Origin: DASQGA01 sp035535315
GTDB taxonomy: Bacteria; Actinomycetota; Thermoleophilia; Gaiellales; Gaiellaceae
Assembly: GCA_035535315.1 (NCBI GenBank)
Contig: DATLQD010000133.1
Location: 1-64,000 of the forward strand
Reading direction: 5' to 3'
Length of the DNA stretch: 64,000 nt
Both the position numbers and the translations under genes were made by a program. The stretch's first letter is position 1, and every line of letters begins with the position of its first letter. Under the pieces are notes generated by a model. That model worked only from the letters and a program-made list of their open reading frames with translations. It was not told where the DNA came from and ran no database searches. Below are positions 8,243 to 15,611 of this stretch, piece by piece.

Positions 8243-9291
8243 GCGAGCGCCGGCTCGGGCAACGGCGCGCCGATCGCCGCGAGGAGGGGGCGTGCCTTCA
8301 CCCAGGACTCCTCGATCTCGGCCTCGGTCTCCGAGTCCCAGACGATGCCGCCGCCGACCCAGAGATGGATGCGGCCCTCCGCGACTGCGAACGTCCGGAT
8401 CGTCAGCGCCAGGTCGAAGTCGCCGTTCGGATAAATCCGGCCGATTGCTCCCATCGACGCCCCGCGCCCGACGGGCTCGAGTCGCGCGATGTGGTCGACG
8501 GCCGCGATCTTCGGTGCACCCGTGATCGAGCCGCCCGGAAAGGTCGCCGCGAGTATCTCCGCCAGGCCGACGCCCTCTCGCAGACGGCCCTTGACCGTCG
8601 ACACGAGGTGCGAGACCCCCGCGAGTCGATGCTCTTCGAGCAGCTCCGGCCAGCGAATGCTCCCGGGCTCGCAGACCCGCGAGAGGTCGTTCCGCTCCAG
8701 GTCGACAATCATGACGTGCTCGGCGGTGTCTTTCTCGGATGCCGCAAGCTCGCCCGTGGAGCCGAGCGGGCGCGTTCCCTTGATCGGCTTCGTCCAGAGG
8801 TGGCGGCCGCGCCGGGCGAGGAAGAGCTCGGGGGAGGCCGACACGATCGCCCACCCGCTGCCGAGTAGTGGCTCGCCGTGGAGCGGTGCCAGCGGCGCCA
8901 GCCGGGCGGCCAGGCTTGCTGGATCCCCCTCGAAGGGCGCAGACAGGTGCTGGACGAGATTCACCTGGTAGACGTCCCCGCGTGCGATCGCATCCTGCAC
9001 CGCCTCGATCGCAGCTGCGTAGCCGGCGTCGGTCCACGAGCGGCGCCAGGCGCCGATGCGAAAACCTCCGGTCCCATCGCTCCGCTCGGTCGAAGGACGG
9101 ATCCTGCACGCGGCGAGCGGCAGCCGGCACGGCTCGTCCGGCAGGGGCGGGGTCGCATCGCGACGGAGGATCTGCGAGAGGCCGTAGCCGAGGAATACGT
9201 CGGCGAGCTGGTCCCCGCCGAAGAACTCGCTCTGACGAAGATAATCCTCCACCCGCGCGAAGGCGTCCTGCGCGTCCCAGAGCTCGAGCAC
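8239..9291 (-). CDS. pabB: Aminodeoxychorismate synthase component I
   Basis: 350 residues, essentially only the chorismate-binding domain, shorter than full PabB/TrpE (about 450-500) because the N-terminal region is reduced. Diagnostic motifs are PIKGTRPLG, whose Lys marks aminodeoxychorismate synthases rather than the PIAGT of anthranilate synthase, DLERNDLSRVC, and FPGGSITGAPK. The GTG at 9291 lies 7 nt after a TACCTT box on the minus strand (9304-9299). It heads the leftward pabB-pabC-amidotransferase-cyclodeaminase-like operon and is divergent from murI. Confidence 0.87.
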   Translation of the reverse strand: MLELWDAQDAFARVEDYLRQSEFFGGDQLADVFLGYGLSQILRRDATPPLPDEPCRLPLAACRIRPSTERSDGTGGFRIGAWRRSWTDAGYAAAIEAVQDAIARGDVYQVNLVQHLSAPFEGDPASLAARLAPLAPLHGEPLLGSGWAIVSASPELFLARRGRHLWTKPIKGTRPLGSTGELAASEKDTAEHVMIVDLERNDLSRVCEPGSIRWPELLEEHRLAGVSHLVSTVKGRLREGVGLAEILAATFPGGSITGAPKIAAVDHIARLEPVGRGASMGAIGRIYPNGDFDLALTIRTFAVAEGRIHLWVGGGIVWDSETEAEIEESWVKARPLLAAIGAPLPEPALA

Positions 9292-9340
9292 GGGCCCTAA
9301 GGTAGTAGAAGAGCGCCACGGCGCGGTCCACGGGCACTCG

Positions 9341-9346
9341 TAGAAT
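9341..9346 (+). promoter_or_regulatory. TAGAAT -10 box of murI
   Basis: TAGAAT lies 6 nt before the murI GTG, with no Shine-Dalgarno sequence between them, so transcription would begin at or next to the start codon. No convincing -35 box is visible. Confidence 0.55.
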
Positions 9347-9352
9347 CATTCT

Positions 9353-10171
9353 GTGGACGGGCGGCCGATCGGCATCTTCGACTCCGGGGCGGGCGGACTC
9401 ACAGTCCTGCACGAGTGCCTCGTCACCATGCCCCACGAGGACTTCGTCTATCTCGGCGACGGTGCGCGGTGCCCGTACGGCCCGCGTCCGGCTGACGAGA
9501 TCCGCCGCTTCGCACTCGAGATCGCCTCCTACCTCGATCGCTCCAACGTCAAGCTGATCGTGGACGCCTGCAACACCGCCACGGCTGCCGCGCTTCCGCT
9601 TCTCCAGGAGCAGCTCTCCGTCCCGGTTGTCGGCGTCCTCGCCCCGGAGGCGCATGCGGCCGTCCAGGCGACCCGGAACCGGAGGATCGGCGTTCTCGCG
9701 ACTGCCGCGACGGTGGAGAGCGGGCGCTACGCGGCCACGATCCGGGCGCTCGATGCAGGCACATCGGTCGTCTCGGTCGCCTGCCCGAAGCTTGTCCCGA
9801 TGATCGAGGCTGGCGCCGTCGACGAGGGCCTGCACGCAGCCGTCCGCGAGTACGCGGCCCCGCTCAGAGATGCCGGGGTCGACACGGTGATCCTCGGCTG
9901 CACTCACTTTCCGCTGATCCGGCCCGTGTTCGAGCGCGTCTTCGGGCGTGGCACGGCGCTCATCTTCTCGGCGGACGAAACTGCGCGAGAGGTCGCCGAG
10001 ACGCTGGCCCGGCGCGGCGTCGCAAACGACGTCTCGCGCGAGGGAGGGTGTCGGTTCCTGACGACGGGCTCGCCGGAGGAGTTCCGTGCGCTCGGCGAGC
10101 GCTTCCTGCAGCTTCCGGTCGGGGCCGTCGAGCAGATCGCGGTCAGCGAGCTCGAGCTCGCAGCGGCATGA
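9353..10171 (+). CDS. murI: Glutamate racemase
   Basis: 272 residues. Makes D-glutamate for peptidoglycan by cofactor-independent proton transfer between two cysteines: Cys73 in DACNTATA and Cys183 in GCTHFPL. The N-terminus GIFDSGAGGLTVL and the LGDGARCPYG segment are standard. Length is normal for the family. It is the first gene of the rightward murI-rph-rdgB run, an arrangement common in actinobacteria. The GTG start follows a TAGAAT box by 6 nt. Confidence 0.95.
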   Translation: MDGRPIGIFDSGAGGLTVLHECLVTMPHEDFVYLGDGARCPYGPRPADEIRRFALEIASYLDRSNVKLIVDACNTATAAALPLLQEQLSVPVVGVLAPEAHAAVQATRNRRIGVLATAATVESGRYAATIRALDAGTSVVSVACPKLVPMIEAGAVDEGLHAAVREYAAPLRDAGVDTVILGCTHFPLIRPVFERVFGRGTALIFSADETAREVAETLARRGVANDVSREGGCRFLTTGSPEEFRALGERFLQLPVGAVEQIAVSELELAAA

Positions 10172-10196
10172 CCGTCCCGCGCCTCCGGCTCGCTCC

Positions 10197-10223
10197 CGCG
10201 GGGGAAACCATGTTTCCCCCGCG
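10197..10223 (+). terminator. Strong hairpin after murI
   Basis: Perfect 11-bp stem (CGCGGGGGAAA at 10197-10207 with TTTCCCCCGCG at 10213-10223) around the loop CCATG, 26 bp past the murI stop. There is no T-tract, so it is either an atypical terminator or an mRNA 3' end stabiliser ahead of rph. Confidence 0.45.
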
Positions 10224-10307
10224 AGCCCCCTGCTTACTGTCCAACGTAGAGGAACCTTCCGGTTCCCCCACACCCCGTCCACGCGCTCATAGGCCAAAGG
10301 TCGGCCC

Positions 10308-11003
10308 ATGAGCCGCGAGGGTCGCCGCCCCGACGAGCTTCGCCCCGTCTCGATCGACACGGGCTTCCTCGAGCAGGCCGATGGCTCGGCCCTCATCTCG
10401 TTCGGCCGCACGCGCGTCCTCTGCACGGCCTCGATCGAGGACAGCGTGCCGCGTTGGCTCGCCGGCAGCGGGCGGGGCTGGCTCACCGCCGAGTACGGGA
10501 TGCTCCCGGCCTCGACCGGCCAGCGGATCCGCCGCGAGGCCAGCGAGGGAAAGCAAAAAGGCCGGACGGTCGAGATCCAGCGGCTGATCGGGCGCTCGCT
10601 CCGGGCTGCTTACGACATGCAGACGCTCGGGGAGCGGACGGTCTGGCTCGACTGCGACGTGATCGAGGCCGACGGCGGGACCCGGACCGCGGCGATCAGC
10701 GGCGCCTGGGTCGCGCTCGCATGCGCGGCGGCGAAGCGCGGGTTGCCGGCTCCGGCCGACGTTGTCAGCGCCGTCTCGGTCGGGATCGTGGAGGGCCAGC
10801 CCTTGCTCGACCTCGATTACGGGGAAGATTCGACCGCGGAGGTCGACATGAACGTGGTCATGACCGGCGACGGTCGGCTGATCGAGGTGCAGGCGACGGC
10901 GGAGCAGGTGCCCTTCAAGCGCGCGCAGCTCGACGAGCTGCTCGGCCTCGCCGCTACCGGAATCGACGAGATCGCCGTCGTGCAGCGAGAAGCGGCGGCG
11001 TGA
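10308..11003 (+). CDS. rph: Ribonuclease PH
   Basis: 231 residues. Phosphorolytic 3' exoribonuclease that trims tRNA precursors. The family signature is complete: [61 protein letters not shown] and [15 protein letters not shown], the last holding the catalytic acidic residues. The length is that of a single RNase PH domain. The ATG at 10308 gives the usual R-x-D-(E/Q)-L-R N-terminus. The mgtC-like and rdgB genes follow immediately, so the three are probably co-transcribed. Confidence 0.95.
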   Translation: MSREGRRPDELRPVSIDTGFLEQADGSALISFGRTRVLCTASIEDSVPRWLAGSGRGWLTAEYGMLPASTGQRIRREASEGKQKGRTVEIQRLIGRSLRAAYDMQTLGERTVWLDCDVIEADGGTRTAAISGAWVALACAAAKRGLPAPADVVSAVSVGIVEGQPLLDLDYGEDSTAEVDMNVVMTGDGRLIEVQATAEQVPFKRAQLDELLGLAATGIDEIAVVQREAAA

Positions 11004-11004
11004 A

Positions 11005-11688
11005 CTGATTCCGGAGATCTCGGACTGGGAGATCGCGCTCCGACTCGTGCTCGCCGCGGGTCTCTCCGGCCTTGTCGGCCTCGAGCGCGAGCTGCGCGAG
11101 CGCGCAGCCGGCCTGCGGACGCACATGCTGGTCGGACTCGGCTCGGCGCTCTTCACGGTCGTCTCCGCCTACGCCTGGGGAGACTTCACCTTCGACCGCT
11201 CACAGGGGACCGTGCTCGACCCGACGCGAATCGCAGCCCAGATCGTGACCGGGATCGGATTTCTCGGCGCAGGCGCCATCATCCGCCAGGGACTCTCGGT
11301 CCGCGGGCTCACGACCGCGGCCGGACTCTGGGTCGTGGCCGCGATCGGAATGGCAGTCGGTGCCGGCTTCTATCTGCCGGCACTGATTACGACCGGCCTC
11401 GTGCTGGTGGGGCTCGGGCCCTTCCGCTGGTTCGAGGGCTCGCTCGGGCGGTTCCGCCGATCGGGGCGCGTCCTGGAGGTCGACCTTCGCCCGGAGCAGC
11501 CCATCTCGGGCGTGCTCGCGGTGCTCGAAGGGCGGCGCAGCCGTGTCGACAACGTCGAGCTCGAGGACGAGGAGGACAGCCGAAAGCTCCGGATCGAGCT
11601 CGACCTCCCCTTCGGCGGGAGCGGCCGGGACGTCATCGAGCAGCTTTCGGCGCTCGACGAGGTGATCGGCGTCCGCTGGAGACAGTAA
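11005..11688 (+). CDS. MgtC/SapB family membrane protein
   Basis: About 227 residues. Several membrane helices, with the family core GLERELRERAAGLRTHMLVGLG and TGIGFLGAGAI, and a C-terminal soluble ACT-like domain (about residues 155-227) ending near GVRWRQ. The function of MgtC-like proteins is still debated (ATP synthase or Mg2+ stress modulation). The first in-frame ATG/GTG/TTG is a GTG at 11047, which would cut the first helix in half. The homologous N-terminus (ISDWEIALRLVLAAGL) requires a start near CTG 11005 or ATT 11008, immediately after the rph stop. The start is therefore uncertain. Confidence 0.75.
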   Translation: MIPEISDWEIALRLVLAAGLSGLVGLERELRERAAGLRTHMLVGLGSALFTVVSAYAWGDFTFDRSQGTVLDPTRIAAQIVTGIGFLGAGAIIRQGLSVRGLTTAAGLWVVAAIGMAVGAGFYLPALITTGLVLVGLGPFRWFEGSLGRFRRSGRVLEVDLRPEQPISGVLAVLEGRRSRVDNVELEDEEDSRKLRIELDLPFGGSGRDVIEQLSALDEVIGVRWRQ

Positions 11689-12278
11689 GGCTCGTCCTCG
11701 CCTCCCGGAACCCGCACAAGGCGCGGGAGCTCCGCGCGACCCTTCCCGGCTGGGAGATCGAGCTGCTCGAGACCGACCGAGATCCTCCTTCCGAGACGGG
11801 CTCTACCTTCGCCGAGAACGCGCAAGGGAAGGCCCGGTTCGGCCGGGAGGTTCTCGCCCGGGACGACGTCTGGGTGCTGGGCGAAGACTCGGGGCTCGAG
11901 GTGGACGCCCTTTTCGGCGCGCCGGGCATTCTCTCGGCTCGCTACGACGGTGAGGGAGCGACTGACGAAGCAAACCTGGGAAAGCTCCTCGACGAGCTCG
12001 CGGGGCAGACCATGGGCAGGCAGGCGCGCTACGTCTCCGAGCTCGTGGGGCTCGGTCCGGGCGGCGCCGAGATCCGGGCGACCGGCGAGCTCAGAGGGCG
12101 AATCGCCGAGGCGCCCTCGGGCTCGGAAGGCTTCGGCTACGACCCAGTCTTCGTGCCGGAAGGAGAAGAACGCACGGTGGCTGAGCTCGGCGACGCTTGG
12201 AAGGCGGAGCACAGCCATCGCACGCACGCCGTCCGAGCCTTCGCACGGGCCTTGGAAGCGACCTCCCCGGTCGAGTAA
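11676..12278 (+). CDS. rdgB: XTP/dITP diphosphatase
   Basis: 200 residues. Ham1/RdgB house-cleaning pyrophosphatase that removes inosine and xanthosine triphosphates. It shows the N-terminal LVLASRNPHKARELR, the FAENAQGKARF motif, EDSGLEVDALFGAPGILSAR and EGFGYDPVFVP. No ATG, GTG or TTG lies near the correct N-terminus. A CTG at 11676 does, preceded at 11659-11667 by GAGGTGATC, a long match to the anti-Shine-Dalgarno complement. It overlaps the mgtC-like gene by 13 bp. Using the next GTG (11874) would delete the nucleotide-binding N-terminus. Confidence 0.88.
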   Translation: METVRLVLASRNPHKARELRATLPGWEIELLETDRDPPSETGSTFAENAQGKARFGREVLARDDVWVLGEDSGLEVDALFGAPGILSARYDGEGATDEANLGKLLDELAGQTMGRQARYVSELVGLGPGGAEIRATGELRGRIAEAPSGSEGFGYDPVFVPEGEERTVAELGDAWKAEHSHRTHAVRAFARALEATSPVE

Positions 12279-12287
12279 GGTGCGCCG

Positions 12288-12710
12288 GTGTCGCTCTTCT
12301 CACACGACACGAAGGCCGAGGCGCTCGGACGCGTCCCGCTCTTTTCGGGCCTGTCGAAGAAGGAGCTGACCGAGCTCGCGAAGATCACCGAGGACCTCGA
12401 GGTCCCTGCCGGCAAGGTGCTCTGCCGCGAGGGCGAGACCGCGCGCGAGTTCTTCGTCATCGTCGAGGGCGAGGTCGAGGTCACCCGTGGCGGCGAGATG
12501 ATTGCAACGCTCGGGCCGGGCGACTTCTTCGGTGAGATCGGGCTCTTCGAGCACATCCCACGAACTGCGACCGTGACGGCGAAGACTCCGCTCCGGTTCT
12601 TCGTGCTCCACAGCCAGGCCTTCTGGACCCTGCTCGATCACGAGCCGGAAGTGCAGGGCAGCATCCTCCGCGCGCTCGCGAAGCGCGTCCTCGCCGACTC
12701 TACGATCTAA
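12288..12710 (+). CDS. Cyclic nucleotide-binding domain protein
   Basis: 140 residues, a lone cNMP-binding beta-barrel: PLFSGLSKKELTELA, EGETAREFFVIVEGEVEV, then the phosphate-binding cassette GDFFGEIGLFEHIPRTATV. No DNA-binding helix-turn-helix or kinase domain follows, so it is not a full CRP regulator. GTG 12288 lies 6 nt after TAAGGT (12276-12281), with TTGGAA 18 bp further upstream as a plausible -35. It converges on BrkB. A second stand-alone domain of this type is at 51274-51639. Confidence 0.82.
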   Translation: MSLFSHDTKAEALGRVPLFSGLSKKELTELAKITEDLEVPAGKVLCREGETAREFFVIVEGEVEVTRGGEMIATLGPGDFFGEIGLFEHIPRTATVTAKTPLRFFVLHSQAFWTLLDHEPEVQGSILRALAKRVLADSTI

Positions 12711-13519
12711 GCGAGGCCGACCGGCGGCTCCTCGGCCGGCTTGCGGGCGCGTGCGACCCACCAGTTGATCTCGGCGCCCAGGACCAGGATGTTCGCCATC
12801 ACGTAGAGCCAGAAGAGGAGCAGGACGAGCCCTCCGAAGGCCTGGAGGGTCACGAGTCCCTCCGTTGCCCGCACGAACAGGGGCAGAACCTGGAAGCTGG
12901 CCTGGAGGAGGAGGGCCGCGAAGGTGGCTCCTGGGAGGGTCTCCCGCCAGGTGAGGGGCTCGTTGGTGAGGATCCGGTAGACGCTCCACGCGAACCCCAG
13001 CACGAGCAGCGTGGAGACGGCGATGCCGTAGACGTACGCGAGAACCGGTCCGATGTACGTCGTGTCCTTGGCGAGCTCAACGCCGAACGAGCTGACGATG
13101 AGGGCCACGAAGAGCACCACCAGTGCCGTGGCAGTCAGGAGCAGGACGAGGAGCTTCTGGTGGACGAAGGAGCGGTTCGGGAGCCCGTAGACGATGTTGA
13201 ACGCCGACTCCAGCACGCTGAAGAATCCGAGCGCGCTCCAGAGAAGGCCGACGGCGCCGATGATGCCCACGGTGCCGGCGCTCTCGCGGATCGAGTCGAC
13301 GACGGAGAGGAGACGGTCGACTGAGGTTTGGGGGAACGCACGCTGGAGCTGCTCGATCAGGTAGCTCGACTCGTTCTGCTCGCCGGTCAGCGCGACGAGT
13401 GAAAGCGCGAGGAAGAGGAGGGGGACGAACGAGAGGAGTGCGAAGTACGCCACCATCGCGGCGAGGTGGGTTCCACGGTCGCGCAGGAACTTCCCCAGGA
13501 TGGCCGAGACGCCGCGCAT
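12707..13519 (-). CDS. YihY/BrkB family membrane protein
   Basis: 270 residues with about six hydrophobic helices in the YihY/UPF0761 pattern (RDRGTHLAAMVAYFALLSFVPL near the N-terminus, GLLWSALGFFSVLESAFN in the middle, LLLFWLYVMANILVLGAEIN near the C-terminus). Once mis-annotated as ribonuclease BN; actual role unknown, possibly transport or envelope related. ATG 13519 is 6 nt from a minus-strand TAGACT box (13531-13526). It shares an upstream region with the roadblock gene. Confidence 0.85.
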   Translation of the reverse strand: MRGVSAILGKFLRDRGTHLAAMVAYFALLSFVPLLFLALSLVALTGEQNESSYLIEQLQRAFPQTSVDRLLSVVDSIRESAGTVGIIGAVGLLWSALGFFSVLESAFNIVYGLPNRSFVHQKLLVLLLTATALVVLFVALIVSSFGVELAKDTTYIGPVLAYVYGIAVSTLLVLGFAWSVYRILTNEPLTWRETLPGATFAALLLQASFQVLPLFVRATEGLVTLQAFGGLVLLLFWLYVMANILVLGAEINWWVARARKPAEEPPVGLA

Positions 13520-13562
13520 CGCGCGAGTCTAGGAGGGATAGAGGCTGTGGTAGGTTGGCCGC

Positions 13563-13964
13563 ATGGACGCCGCACAGGCGCTCGCCGACCTGACAGAGAT
13601 CTCGACCCAGATCCAGGCGGCGCTGATTGCGGACGAGAAGGGGGCGGTGCTTGCGTCCACGTTCGCCGACGACGCGACCGCCGGCCAGGCCGCGCGGTCT
13701 GCGCTCGACCTCCTTGCCGCGGCCGAGGACGCCGGTCGAAACGGCACCGTGCGCCTGACGCAGCTTCTGGCGGCAACGCGCGACGGTTCAGTCTTCGTGG
13801 TGCGGGGAGAAGAGCGGATCGCCACCGCGATCACGGGCCCTGAGCCGACGGTCGGGCTCGTCTTCTATGACCTGAAGACCTGCCTGCGGTTGTCTGCCGA
13901 GCAGCCCGAGAAACCCATGCCGTCCCGGAGTAAGAAAGACGAGGGGGAGAGCGTCGATGCGTAG
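13563..13964 (+). CDS. Roadblock/LC7-like domain protein
   Basis: 133 residues. The N-terminal part (ADLTEISTQIQAALIADEKGAVLAST) and the central strand-loop region (GSVFVVRGEERIATAITG) fit the roadblock/LC7 or longin-like fold used by bacterial MglB-type GTPase partners. The charged tail is SRSKKDEGESVDA. No GTPase gene is adjacent. ATG 13563 follows TAGGTT (13551-13556) by 6 nt. It overlaps the next small gene by 8 bp, so the two are probably co-translated. The fold assignment is moderate. Confidence 0.65.
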   Translation: MDAAQALADLTEISTQIQAALIADEKGAVLASTFADDATAGQAARSALDLLAAAEDAGRNGTVRLTQLLAATRDGSVFVVRGEERIATAITGPEPTVGLVFYDLKTCLRLSAEQPEKPMPSRSKKDEGESVDA

Positions 13965-14160
13965 TGCCCTCCGATGGGGCGTCGTCGCTCTTGGGTCGGC
14001 TGCCGGCCTCGCGCTTTGGCGCCGGTCGTCCGGCAAGGACCGCGAACGGGTCGAGCTCTATTTCTCGGACGGCTCGATGGTGTCATTCCCGGAGGACTCG
14101 ACCGAGGCGGCGAGGCTCATACCGCTCGCGCGCCAGGTCCTCACCAACGCACGCGGGTGA
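13957..14160 (+). CDS. Small single-pass membrane protein, function unknown
   Basis: 67 residues. One hydrophobic N-terminal segment (WGVVALGSAAGLALW) followed by a charged cytosolic-looking domain (RVELYFSDGSMVSFPEDS). No family recognised. Existence is supported by the 8-bp overlap with the roadblock gene and by a GTGA overlap with pyrE, which make a tight roadblock-small protein-pyrE operon. Confidence 0.6.
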   Translation: MRSALRWGVVALGSAAGLALWRRSSGKDRERVELYFSDGSMVSFPEDSTEAARLIPLARQVLTNARG

Positions 14161-14699
14161 CGGACGCGGAGCTCGCGAAGCGAATCCGCGAGCGCGCGTA
14201 CCTCGAGGGCGACTTCGTTCTGCGCTCGGGCCGCCGCTCCCGCTACTACCTGGACAAGTATCGGTTCGAGACCGACCCGGAGCTCTTGCGCGAGCTCGGC
14301 GAGCGGATCGCAGCCTTTGTCGGCGAGAGTTCCGAGCGGCCCGACCGGTTGGCGGGCCCCGAGCTCGGCGCCGTCGCGCTCGCCGCTTCCGCCTCGCTTG
14401 CATCCGGGCTGCCCTTCCTAATCGTTCGAAACGGGGCGAAGGGTTACGGAACCAACCGTGTGCTCGAGGGTGTCTTCGAGCCCGGCGAGCGCGTCTGTCT
14501 CGTCGAGGATGTCGTGACCACCGGGGGCGCCGCGGTCAAGGCCGTGGAGGAGCTCCGGGCGGCCGGCCTCGAGTGCCGGACGGCGGTCTGCGTGGTGGAT
14601 CGGGAGGAGGGCGGAGTGGACGCCCTCGCCCGTCAGGCCGTCCGGTTGACGCCGCTCTTTCGCGCCAGTGAGATCGCTGCGGCCGAAAAAGACCCGTAA
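14157..14699 (+). CDS. pyrE: Orotate phosphoribosyltransferase
   Basis: 180 residues. Converts orotate and PRPP to OMP in pyrimidine synthesis. The PRPP loop is VCLVEDVVTTGGAAVKAV, and GDFVLRSGRRSRYYLDKY and the LIVRNGAKGYGT segment are the usual substrate-binding regions. The GTG start at 14157 overlaps the previous stop (GTGA). The next pyrimidine enzyme, pyrF, lies 2.6 kb downstream rather than adjacent. Length is slightly short but within the family range. Confidence 0.92.
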   Translation: MTDAELAKRIRERAYLEGDFVLRSGRRSRYYLDKYRFETDPELLRELGERIAAFVGESSERPDRLAGPELGAVALAASASLASGLPFLIVRNGAKGYGTNRVLEGVFEPGERVCLVEDVVTTGGAAVKAVEELRAAGLECRTAVCVVDREEGGVDALARQAVRLTPLFRASEIAAAEKDP

Positions 14700-14709
14700 A
14701 CCCGCATCA

Positions 14710-14738
14710 TTGCGTGGAATCGCGCCCCCTGTTAGTCT
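14710..14738 (+). promoter_or_regulatory. Sigma-70-type promoter of HU gene
   Basis: TTGCGT (14710-14715) and TAGTCT (14733-14738) are separated by 17 bp. The start point would be near 14745, giving a short leader that carries a GGAGGAG ribosome-binding site before the GTG at 14782. This is one of the few genes here with a clear -35 and a true leader. Confidence 0.6.
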
Positions 14739-14781
14739 GGTGCCGCTTCACCACGGACCCAAGACGGAGGAGGAGAGCGCA

Positions 14782-15060
14782 GTGACGAAATCCGAGTTTG
14801 TCGAGAAGGTGGCCTCCAAGGCTGACCTTTCGAAGCGCGATGCCGCCAAGGCGGTGGATGCCTTCCTCGACTCGGTGCAGGAGACCCTCGTGAGCGGTGA
14901 GGCAGTGTCGTTCACCGGTTTCGGCAAGTTCTCGCCGCAGCGGCGGAACGAGCGCCAGGGCGTGAATCCCCGCACCGGCGAGAAGGTCACGATCCAGGCA
15001 GCAACGGTCCCGAAGTTCTCGGCAGGCAGTGGGCTGAAGAGCGCCCTTCGCAACACCTAG
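14782..15060 (+). CDS. hup: HU family DNA-binding protein
   Basis: 92 residues, the standard HU length, without the Lys/Ala-rich tail found in mycobacterial and streptomycete HupB/HupS. It shows the dimer core (EFVEKVASKADLSKRDAAKA), the GFGKFSPQRRNERQGVNPRTG DNA-binding arm region, and the end PKFSAGSGLKSALR. The start is set by the strong GGAGGAG site 10 nt upstream. A clear terminator follows at 15087. Confidence 0.93.
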   Translation: MTKSEFVEKVASKADLSKRDAAKAVDAFLDSVQETLVSGEAVSFTGFGKFSPQRRNERQGVNPRTGEKVTIQAATVPKFSAGSGLKSALRNT

Positions 15061-15086
15061 CCAGCTCCGCCCTCCAACGTTCCGAC

Positions 15087-15116
15087 GAGGGCCGCCGCGA
15101 GGCGGCCCTCTGCCTT
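15087..15116. terminator. Shared terminator hairpin between HU and VOC genes
   Basis: Perfect 10-bp stem GAGGGCCGCC (15087-15096) / GGCGGCCCTC (15101-15110) with a GCGA loop, then TGCCTTT. It lies between two convergent genes and could serve both. Confidence 0.75.
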
Positions 15117-15122
15117 TGGTCC

Positions 15123-15545
15123 TTAGGGGGTGAGGTGCACGGCACCGGTCTCGTCGAGTGCCCACCGCGGGTTATGCGCGATTTCCCACGGGTGGCCGTC
15201 GGGATCGGTGAAGGCGCCCGAGTAGCCGCCCCAGAACGTCGCCCCGGGTCTTCGAGTCACGGCCGCCCCTGCATCCTCGGCCTCGGCGACGACCGCATCG
15301 ACCTCGGAAGGGGAGCGCACGTTGTGGGCTAGCGTGATCCCGCCGTAGCCACCCAGGTCGTCCACGCCGGAGTCGGCTGCAAGGGCCTCGCGGTCCCAGA
15401 GAGAAACCACGAGGCCCCCGGTCTGGAAGAACACCACGTCGTCGTCGGCCGCCGCCCGGGTTGACCATCCGAGCGCCTCGTAGAACGCCCGGGCGCGGGC
15501 CAGGTCACGCACACCTAGCGTCACCACGCTGACTCGCTGCTCCAC
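15123..15545 (-). CDS. VOC superfamily (glyoxalase/bleomycin resistance-like) protein
   Basis: 140 residues with the paired beta-alpha-beta-beta-beta modules of the vicinal oxygen chelate fold: VTLGVRDLARARAFYEALGW at the start, GITLAHNVRSPSEVDAVV opening the second module, and FTDPDGHPWEIAHNP at the end. Substrate unknown. GTG start at 15545. It converges on HU across the terminator. A second VOC-type gene is at 63041-63403. Confidence 0.83.
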   Translation of the reverse strand: MEQRVSVVTLGVRDLARARAFYEALGWSTRAAADDDVVFFQTGGLVVSLWDREALAADSGVDDLGGYGGITLAHNVRSPSEVDAVVAEAEDAGAAVTRRPGATFWGGYSGAFTDPDGHPWEIAHNPRWALDETGAVHLTP

Positions 15546-15575
15546 GTAGGAAGCCTGTCATGGAAAAGCCCGCAG

Positions 15576-15604
15576 TTGAAGGCGAACATATGTTCGTCTA
15601 GCAT
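15576..15604 (+). promoter_or_regulatory. SOS (LexA) operator inside the promoter of the exonuclease/GIY-YIG gene
   Basis: A -35-like TTGAAG (15576-15581) and a -10 TAGCAT (15599-15604) are spaced 17 bp apart. The spacer contains the perfect palindrome CGAACATATGTTCG (15583-15596), matching the CGAAC-N4-GTTCG LexA box of Gram-positive bacteria. LexA bound here would cover the promoter. The ATG at 15612 is 7 nt beyond the -10 box. Confidence 0.85.
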
Positions 15605-15611
15605 CTGGTCC

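Noticed and set aside
7385..10486. A 1033-codon open frame on the minus strand
   Set aside because: Only its last 286 codons (pabC) look like a protein; the rest lies across pabB in another frame and opposite murI, a typical artefact of GC-rich codon use.
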